DNA of 36,237 nt from a virus. The position numbers and the translations under genes are program-made. The notes beneath the pieces were generated by a model that saw only the letters and a list, made by a program, of their open reading frames with translations, had not been told where the DNA came from and did not search any database. Position 1 is the first letter of the stretch; each line of letters starts with the position of its first letter. The DNA lies in IMG/VR virus record IMGVR_UViG_3300034524_000191, positions 1 to 36,237 of that record, one strand, 5' to 3'. Below, piece after piece: positions 31,910-36,237 of the stretch.

Positions 31910-32456
31910 TGTGCTCCCCCTTCGCTTCTTCATGCTGCTCTTTCATTGCGTGGTATTCAGACTCTTTCAGCAAGGTCAGCCCCTCAATAACGGGCGGGGT
32001 TTCCCCTTCCTGCAAAGGAACACCCCATACAACGGTGCTACCAAACGGCATGGCTCCGCCCTGATACCAATTCCCCTTGATTATCTTTTCAAGCAGCTGT
32101 GGTTCCCCTCCGAATTCTGCAACCTTTCTGGAAACATCAAATCGGTCTGGGTAATCCGCTTTCCTCCATTCTTTCCGCAACGCCCTGCCGCCAGTTCGTC
32201 TCGGATCTGGGGAATAAACTCCCTCGCCGTCTTTTTTCCTGTTAAAGAGTTCGGGGAACTGCTGGGCATCTTCTTGAGAAAGCACTACCCCTAAGAACAT
32301 ATTGCCCACCGTGGTGTATCGTTGGATTCCATATTTACCGCAAATCTCACTTCTTACAGCTTGAGCTGCGATTGCCTGTTCAGCGTACCATTGATATGCA
32401 CGCTCATAAGGACTTCCCTTCTCAGCCACGTATTGCCTATAAACTACCCCGCTCAT
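31902..32456 (-). CDS. Early phage protein, unknown
   Basis: 184 residues, soluble. RAYQWYAEQAIAAQAVRSEICGKYGIQRYTTVGNMFLGVVLSQEDAQQFPELFNRKKDGEGVYSPDPRRTGG, then WYQGGAMPFGSTVVWGVPLQEGETPPVIEGLTLLKESEYHAM. The mix of Trp/Tyr and acidic end suggests a small binding protein rather than an enzyme. Starts three bases after the CII gene stop. Not recognised. Confidence 0.65.
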   Translation of the reverse strand: MSGVVYRQYVAEKGSPYERAYQWYAEQAIAAQAVRSEICGKYGIQRYTTVGNMFLGVVLSQEDAQQFPELFNRKKDGEGVYSPDPRRTGGRALRKEWRKADYPDRFDVSRKVAEFGGEPQLLEKIIKGNWYQGGAMPFGSTVVWGVPLQEGETPPVIEGLTLLKESEYHAMKEQHEEAKGEHNE

Positions 32457-32458
32457 AG

Positions 32459-32977
32459 CTACTCCCCTCCCTGTTCCTTGAGGCTGCGTTCCAGCGCCCG
32501 CAGATCACCAATTAGCGCCATGCTTTTACTCACCACATCGCTCAGCTCACGGATAATCCGGCGCAGCTCTTTAGGCTCCAGAATGCCATCCCTGATTGAA
32601 TCGGATGCTTCCTGCCCTACGTCGCTCATTTCACCGAACAGGTCGCCGATGCGCTTCACCAGCTCCGCGCAATCCACATTGATATGTTGAGGCTCAACGC
32701 CATACTGCATCGCCTGAACGTGCAGCCACTGCACGACGATTGTGTTGCCTGCCACGTTGCAGAACTTGGGCAGATCCTCAAACGTAGGGAAATAGCGTTC
32801 TGTGCCGAACACTCGTTTTGCGTGGTATTCACTCCAGCCCATTTCTCGCATGATCTGCGGCATGGTCTTGCCACTTCGCTCCCAAGCAAGCTTGAAAGCG
32901 TCTACTGCATCCAGCCCAGCCAGCGAGTGCCGGGGCTTTTCCATGGGGATGTACAATTCATCGTCGCGCTCTTTCAT
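32459..32977 (-). CDS. CII-type phage regulatory protein (Phage_CP76)
   Basis: 172 residues from the ATG at 32977 (AGGAGG eight bases upstream). DAFKLAWERSGKTMPQIMREMGWSEYHAKRVFGTERYFPTFEDLPKFCNVAGNTIVVQWLHVQA is the P2/186/HP1-type CII-like domain (PF06892), a HTH regulator. The C-terminus is a long helix (VKRIGDLFGEMSDVGQEA ... ELSDVVSKSMALIGDLRALERSLKEQ), probably for oligomerisation. It would help set the lysogenic decision. It is the second gene of the minus-strand early operon. Confidence 0.82.
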   Translation of the reverse strand: MKERDDELYIPMEKPRHSLAGLDAVDAFKLAWERSGKTMPQIMREMGWSEYHAKRVFGTERYFPTFEDLPKFCNVAGNTIVVQWLHVQAMQYGVEPQHINVDCAELVKRIGDLFGEMSDVGQEASDSIRDGILEPKELRRIIRELSDVVSKSMALIGDLRALERSLKEQGGE

Positions 32978-33063
32978 CGTGTTTATCCTCCTGAGAAAAC
33001 ACATAAATTGAACACACGCAGAGAATTACCTAGGGTATGCTCTGCGAATTGGGGGAACTGCTC

Positions 33064-33351
33064 CTACTCTTCCTTTCTGCTCTTAGAGAGAAGACGTTGG
33101 TCAGCAGCTTTGATCGCAGCCTTTAAGTTCGCATCCGAAAGACCGTGCTCCGCTCGAAGAACCTTGAGCACTTCACGCAACCTGATAAGCTTCGCTGCAA
33201 GAGCAACACGGTGCGCAGCCTTACGGTTAAAGTGCTTCCGCTGGTCACGGAACGTGCGCGGCAAAACATCCATGAACAAAGCAGCGTTCGTGAAAGTGCC
33301 GAAATGCCCAAGCAGTAGAGAGAGATGTTTTCGATATGCGGCGTTATTCAT
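33064..33351 (-). CDS. First early gene, Cro/Cox-position protein
   Basis: 95 residues, very basic. MNNAAYRKHLSLLLGHFGTFTNAALFMDVLPRTFRDQRKHFNRKAAHRVALAAKLIRLREVLKVLRAEHGL may hold a HTH at about 17-50, but I do not recognise a family. It is the first gene after the lysogeny promoter region, where Cro/Cox-like proteins sit. No ribosome site is visible; the predicted transcript start lies at or 1-2 bases before the ATG, suggesting a leaderless mRNA. Confidence 0.65.
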   Translation of the reverse strand: MNNAAYRKHLSLLLGHFGTFTNAALFMDVLPRTFRDQRKHFNRKAAHRVALAAKLIRLREVLKVLRAEHGLSDANLKAAIKAADQRLLSKSRKEE

Positions 33352-33358
33352 GACTCAG

Positions 33359-33430
33359 TTGATAGGGGATTTTCTCCTATCTGGTCAAGAAAAAAATCTC
33401 CTCTTCCGCTAGGTGAAAAACACCTATAGA
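33359..33430. promoter_or_regulatory. Lysogeny switch: divergent promoters with operators O1 and O2
   Basis: O1 (33361-33381): GATAGGGGA-TTT-TCTCCTATC, near-perfect palindrome. O2 (33410-33426): TAGGTG-AAAAA-CACCTA, perfect. Early promoter (minus): TTGACC (complement of 33383-33388), an 18-base spacer holding O1, TATCAA (complement of 33359-33364). Repressor promoter (plus): TATAGA at 33425-33430 with O2 filling the spacer and only a poor -35 (TCTTCC). Thus each operator lies between -35 and -10. Repressor binding to O1 would shut the early operon. The O1 sequence recurs at the integrase promoter (34111-34129, 17 of 19 positions). Confidence 0.78.
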
Positions 33431-33438
33431 GTGATTAC

Positions 33439-33723
33439 ATGGAAAACACTGAAGATTTCGAAAAAATATTCGTAGACTACGTGGTTGAACTCTTGGCCCA
33501 AAAAGGCATCTCCCATAACGAGTTCGGAAAGCTAGTGTTTGGCGACGCTGATGGTGGAAGGCTATGGCGCAGCATCCGCGACCCGCAAAACAGTGGGAAG
33601 CGCCGAAAGGTGAGCATCAATGAAGCTTTTTCGATGGCACAGATCCTAGGCACAGACCTCCCCTCATTAATGTGGCAAATCAGCCAAGCCATCACCTCCA
33701 AAAAAAAGAGCCAGATGCAATAG
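33439..33723 (+). CDS. Lysogeny repressor (CI-like)
   Basis: 94 residues. HTH-type: FVDYVVELLAQKGISHNEFGKLVFGDADGGRLWRSIRDPQNSGKRRKVSINEAFSMAQILGTDLPSLMWQISQA. No C-terminal peptidase domain, so induction would be by an antirepressor or by competition rather than by RecA-led cleavage, as in P2. Divergent from the early operon. No ribosome site; TATAGA ends eight bases before the ATG, so it is probably leaderless, like lambda cI from PRM. Confidence 0.8.
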   Translation: MENTEDFEKIFVDYVVELLAQKGISHNEFGKLVFGDADGGRLWRSIRDPQNSGKRRKVSINEAFSMAQILGTDLPSLMWQISQAITSKKKSQMQ

Positions 33724-33738
33724 CATCCGGCTCTTTTT
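33708..33738. terminator. Bidirectional Rho-independent terminator
   Basis: GAGCC-A-GATGC-AATA-GCATC-C-GGCTC with TTTTT on the plus side and a run of seven A upstream, so it works for both the repressor gene and the convergent gene at 33763-33945. Confidence 0.88.
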
Positions 33739-33762
33739 CACTTCTTAGCAGGGAACTATCCC

Positions 33763-33945
33763 CTAACCACACCTAGCCTGTTCCTTCCTTTCCAGCCTAT
33801 CGGCAACCGCCTCCAGCTTCCGGCACTGATCCAGAAGCAGAACACTCACCCCTCCGCCCCACTCCATACCTGCAGCTGCTACGGCCACAAACCGTAAAGC
33901 AGCTATCACTTCATATATGTGTGTAATCTCATCAACTCTAGACAT
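33763..33945 (-). CDS. Small phage protein, unknown
   Basis: 60 residues: MSRVDEITHIYEVIAALRFVAVAAAGMEWGGGVSVLLLDQCRKLEAVADRLERKEQARCG. Helical, with an Ala-rich centre. Convergent with the repressor gene and sharing its terminator. The sequence before the ATG (ATAGGGTGT) is an operator half-site, so it may also be repressor-controlled. Possibly a small regulator; no known family. Confidence 0.55.
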   Translation of the reverse strand: MSRVDEITHIYEVIAALRFVAVAAAGMEWGGGVSVLLLDQCRKLEAVADRLERKEQARCG

Positions 33946-34078
33946 ACACCCTATCCTATCGTTTTACAGATTGCCCCAAAGCTCAATAGACAAGGATGTA
34001 CTGACAGCGACTAAAAACGTCAACCCGTGCTGGCACACCCCATACAGCGACAGCGATACCACACCCTCCCCACTCATA

Positions 34079-34132
34079 AGGAGAAAACACCCTATTTTGA
34101 TTCTTGACGAATAGGGTGTTTTCTCCTATATA
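34079..34132 (+). promoter_or_regulatory. Operator-controlled promoter of the excisionase-integrase unit
   Basis: A perfect 18-base inverted repeat (34079-34096 and 34110-34127) separated by 13 bases. The right arm carries the same ATAGG...CCTAT operator as O1. Promoter: TTGACG (34104-34109), a 17-base spacer made of the operator, and TATATA (34127-34132). The repressor would block integration/excision gene transcription in the lysogen. Confidence 0.75.
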
Positions 34133-34138
34133 AAAGCC

Positions 34139-34186
34139 ATGTGCACTGTGGAGCTTGCCCGGAACAGGCTATTCCTTCGCTGCTAG
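34139..34186 (+). CDS. Possible 15-residue leaderless leader peptide
   Basis: ATG six bases after the TATATA box, where transcription should begin, then MCTVELARNRLFLRC and TAG. It may be chance, but the position is exact and matches the layout of the two other operator-controlled promoters. It precedes two strong hairpins and could couple translation to their folding. Confidence 0.35.
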   Translation: MCTVELARNRLFLRC

Positions 34187-34220
34187 GATCTCCTGAATAA
34201 CTCCTGAGAAACACCACACA

Positions 34221-34311
34221 GGCGGGTTTCCGGACCCGCCCCACAGCGTACATAAGCGATCCCCACACCACCGGCCCGCGACACCCCCCACTGAATCCGT
34301 GTCGCGGGCCG
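34221..34311 (+). other. Two strong hairpins in the xis-int leader
   Basis: GGCGGGT-TTCCGG-ACCCGCC (34221-34240), and a perfect 13-base stem 34272-34284/34299-34311 (CGGCCCGCGACAC with GTGTCGCGGGCCG). No U tract follows the second, so it is probably not a simple terminator. It may regulate translation of the excisionase, whose start 22 bases later lacks a ribosome site. Confidence 0.55.
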
Positions 34312-34332
34312 CAAACGTAGAAAAGCCCCGCC

Positions 34333-34719
34333 ATGAGCCTCAGCTACCAAGAAGAAACCCTGCCTGCCATTGTTGACCTTGACGGCATGGCCATTATCCT
34401 CAAAATGGAAAAGAAAACTGCGCAGGCAGAGTGGAGACGCTGGCCGCATTTCTTCCGCACTTCCGGAAGAGATGCGCGTTCTGTATTGTTCCGCCCCGCC
34501 CGTGTAATAGCTTACCTTGAGGAGCAGACAGGGAGAAACTATGGCTATCACGGCGTACAAAACGAAGAAGGGCACCCGCTACATGGCGGATCTGTTCATA
34601 GAAGGGCAGAAGGTTCAGACAAAGCGCGGCTTCGAGAAAAAGACCGATGCAGTTCGATGGCAGGAGGAAGCCCGGAGGCAATACTCACAACCGGCCCGGA
34701 TCCGCACTGCCTTCTGTGA
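34333..34719 (+). CDS. Excisionase-like HTH protein
   Basis: 128 residues. The first 70 (DLDGMAIILKMEKKTAQAEWRRWPHFFRTSGRDARSVLFRPARVIAYLEEQTGR) look like an HTH of the excisionase/AlpA type. The last 60 residues are encoded within the integrase gene in another frame (179-base overlap) and have low-complexity, unlikely sequence. The start lacks a ribosome site; expression probably depends on the leader structure. Role from position next to int and HTH shape. Confidence 0.55.
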   Translation: MSLSYQEETLPAIVDLDGMAIILKMEKKTAQAEWRRWPHFFRTSGRDARSVLFRPARVIAYLEEQTGRNYGYHGVQNEEGHPLHGGSVHRRAEGSDKARLREKDRCSSMAGGSPEAILTTGPDPHCLL

Positions 34720-35650
34720 CATTGCCAACCCCTACCTGACATACTCCCAAAAGCACCACGGCCAAAGCACATATAGCTACAAGCGGGCCTCCTGTAAGCG
34801 GCTGATCCATTTTGTTCAGCAGAAATTCCCCCCCGGAACGCCACAGGAGGCTCAACTTTTTTTCCCGGTTGATCTGCTGACCCCCCACCTTTGCGACGAA
34901 TATCTGAACCACCTGCACGAAAGCGGCGGATCCAAACTGGCCAACCGAGAGTTGCGCGAGCTGAACACAATATTCAAATGGGCAGTCCGCAAGGGGGTAA
35001 CTGCTTCAAACCCTTTTGCCACATCGGACCCATATCCAGAGGAAAAGTTCATCCGCACCATCCCGACCAGAGAGGAACTGGCCGCAGCACGGGTGGCATG
35101 CGAGGAGGGGATGGAACGCGCATTGTTCGACTTCATCTTCTACACAGCGGCCCGGCCCGTAAGCCTTTTTCGTCTGACATGGGATGATCTAGACTTTCAA
35201 CGCAACAGCATGCGCATGTGGATCCGCAAACGCAAGGGGGGCAATCTGGAAAGCTACACCCTAGCTATGGCTGCCCCCTTACGCAAAGCCCTGCTGAGCC
35301 GCTGGCAACAACGCCTGCCCGATGTACCCTATGTGTTCCACAACGAAGAAGGACGCCCCCTTCACAAAAACAGTAGGCTTTACAAGTACCTATTTAAGCG
35401 GATCTGTGAGAGGGCCAACATCCCACTATTCACGGTCAACAGTCTACGTGCATACATTGCCAGCTATGCAGATGATTCCGGCGCTGGCCTTCGAGATATT
35501 CAGGCGCAGTTCGGACACAAACGACAGGCCACCACAGAGCACTACATTCAGTCGCTCAGGGTATCTCGCGGCATCACAGACACCATCATGGCGCTCGACT
35601 CTGAACTTGAAGCCGAAGCCCCTCTCGTTTTTGAAGTGAATTTGAAGTGA
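34541..35650 (+). CDS. int: Prophage integrase (tyrosine recombinase)
   Basis: 369 residues from the ATG at 34541 (GGGAG five bases upstream). Arm-type N-terminus (about 1-55), SAM-like core (about 56-170) and catalytic part with Arg205 (TAARPVSLFRL), Lys232 (RKRKGG), Arg303 (NSLR), His326 (FGHK) and Tyr335 (EHYIQ). The usual first His of HxxR is Asn here, an unusual change, though the rest is intact. The stop lies 92 bases from the tRNA-Ser fragment that marks the right attachment site, so this is the phage's own integrase. Confidence 0.92.
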   Translation: MAITAYKTKKGTRYMADLFIEGQKVQTKRGFEKKTDAVRWQEEARRQYSQPARIRTAFCDIANPYLTYSQKHHGQSTYSYKRASCKRLIHFVQQKFPPGTPQEAQLFFPVDLLTPHLCDEYLNHLHESGGSKLANRELRELNTIFKWAVRKGVTASNPFATSDPYPEEKFIRTIPTREELAAARVACEEGMERALFDFIFYTAARPVSLFRLTWDDLDFQRNSMRMWIRKRKGGNLESYTLAMAAPLRKALLSRWQQRLPDVPYVFHNEEGRPLHKNSRLYKYLFKRICERANIPLFTVNSLRAYIASYADDSGAGLRDIQAQFGHKRQATTEHYIQSLRVSRGITDTIMALDSELEAEAPLVFEVNLK

Positions 35651-35742
35651 TTTTATCTGCCGTTCTATGTTCAACCCACACCTTGTGAGCACTTAACAGA
35701 CTGAAACAACATGTTATTTAGTTTTAACAACTCATCTCTTTT

Positions 35743-35806
35743 CGCCTGCTAAGCGGGTATACGCCTTAAAAGCGTATCGAGGGTTCGAATCCCTCCCTCA
35801 TCGCCA
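35743..35806 (+). tRNA. tRNA-Ser(GCT) 3' fragment, right attachment site
   Basis: Contains anticodon loop CTGCTAA (35746-35752, anticodon GCT), variable arm ATACGC/GCGTAT (35759-35777), T-arm GAGGG-TTCGAAT-CCCTC (35779-35795), acceptor CCTCATC, G and CCA (35804-35806). The D-arm and 5' acceptor strand are missing, so it is not a working tRNA. This is the remnant left when a phage integrates into the 3' half of a tRNA. Homology probably starts near 35743. Confidence 0.88.
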
Positions 35807-35812
35807 GATTTC

Positions 35813-35845
35813 AAGGGTTCAGTCGCAAGACTGAACCCTTTTCTT
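35813..35845 (+). terminator. tRNA terminator
   Basis: AAGGGTTCAGTC-GCAA-GACTGAACCCTT, a perfect 12-base stem, then TTCTT. It originally served the tRNA-Ser gene and was displaced together with the 3' half. Confidence 0.85.
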
Positions 35846-35958
35846 ATTGCCCTTTTTCGGCACTCTAAAAGCCTTGTGGACTTGTTTTACCTCCCCCGCT
35901 CGCGCTAGCTCTCAACAGTATTCATGTTGATATTTAAAGTTCGCTTGAAAATTTGAAC

Positions 35959-36237
35959 TTAAGTGAGAGCCTGTTCAAGATCAGCAAGCAAGCGTCTCGG
36001 TACACCCGTCTTACCAAATTGACCGTAGATTCGGCGAAGTCCATCACAAAGACCTTCAAAGTCTTCAAATTGGTACTTTGTAGATCCATGTAGAAAGAGC
36101 AAACAGGTTAGGACGTACCCAGAGCCTTCTCGCTGAAGGTGGTGAATTGTGAAGTCGCCGTTACCAAAAGAAATCTCCTCGTCTGGATTATCAAGAATAT
36201 GAACGAGTCGATTTGTAATCTCTTCGCTAAAACCCAT
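35959..36237 (-). CDS. Host protein of unknown function, possibly partial
   Basis: 92 residues with the ATG at the last three bases of the window, so a longer gene cannot be excluded. MGFSEEITNRLVHILDNPDEEISFGNGDFTIHHLQREGSGYVLTCLLFLHGSTKYQFEDFEGLCDGLRRIYGQFGKTGVPRRLLADLEQALT is a soluble mixed fold. Not recognised. It lies outside the prophage. Between it and the terminator (35846-35958) I see no gene. Confidence 0.6.
   Translation of the reverse strand: MGFSEEITNRLVHILDNPDEEISFGNGDFTIHHLQREGSGYVLTCLLFLHGSTKYQFEDFEGLCDGLRRIYGQFGKTGVPRRLLADLEQALT

Larger units (their letters stand above)
2756..35806. mobile_element. HP1/K139-type P2-group prophage, about 33 kb
   Basis: A continuous set of head, tail, lysis, replication, lysogeny and integration genes ends on the right at an integrase and a tRNA-Ser 3' fragment. 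Gene order (tail end - capsid | terminase - cargo - replication - CII | repressor - integrase - att) is that of HP1 and K139, and the length is close to theirs (32-33 kb, recalled). All structural genes look intact, so the prophage may be inducible. The right edge is firm. The left edge is set at the end of the spike gene only because no matching tRNA sequence is found to its left within the window; the true left attachment site is not seen. Confidence 0.88.

Noticed and set aside
1-36237. CRISPR array or diversity-generating retroelement
   Set aside because: No evenly spaced long direct repeats with spacers were seen, and there is no reverse transcriptase or template/variable repeat near the fibre gene.

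Overview
The window is dominated by one temperate, contractile-tailed (P2-type) prophage of about 33 kb in a Gram-negative bacterium. Gene content and order match the HP1/K139 branch of the P2 group: divergent terminase/portal and capsid operons, and DUF2586 sheath, DUF2597 tube and DUF2590 genes. The flanks (about 1-700 and 35810-36237) look more AT-rich than the phage genes. I cannot name the host from sequence alone; a Desulfovibrio-type or other proteobacterium is my guess, with low confidence.

Layout, left to right. 1-2700 holds a Fic adenylyltransferase, a DUF6933-like gene and a first tyrosine integrase, all on the minus strand. 2756-9826 is the baseplate and tail-fibre block, also minus: spike, hub, two tail genes of unsure role, fibre-assembly gene, fibre, gpI and gpJ. 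9819-12403 holds a gp25-like gene, the tape measure and a tail-assembly chaperone pair with a likely -1 frameshift. 12412-13835 is the lysis module plus a DksA-type zinc-finger gene. 13838-19939 runs from tube and sheath through gpS, gpR, gpL and small terminase to major capsid and scaffold-protease. At 19940-20051 a divergent control region separates these from the plus-strand terminase, portal and Ogr-type activator (20052-23217).

23247-27718 is the accessory region. It contains an AT-rich membrane protein, a self-contained small-peptide gene with a strongly folded leader, a lipoprotein, a hicAB toxin-antitoxin pair between near-identical terminators, and several small unknown genes. 27742-28068 is a striking non-coding element: 38-bp perfect inverted repeats enclosing an iteron array of TGTAAY motifs at roughly one-helical-turn spacing, just downstream of a large primase-helicase gene. 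I read it as the likely replication origin.

28136-33351 is the early minus-strand operon: a Cro-like candidate, a CII-type regulator, small genes, an ASCH-like protein and the primase-helicase. 33352-33438 is the lysogeny switch, with a plus-strand repressor on its other side. The same operator motif recurs at 34079-34129 over the promoter of the excisionase-integrase unit (34333-35650). The right end is a 3' fragment of tRNA-Ser(GCT) at 35743-35806 (attachment site), followed by a terminator and a host gene.

The system works as a standard lysogeny circuit. The repressor probably holds three promoters through one operator family. The early operon makes the replication protein that would act on the iteron origin. 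The Ogr-like protein would turn on the late operons for head, tail and lysis. Cargo genes between the portal and the origin probably act in the lysogen. The most unusual items are the iteron/inverted-repeat origin, the 27-codon hydrophobic peptide gene, and a set of operator-controlled promoters that all seem to yield leaderless transcripts.
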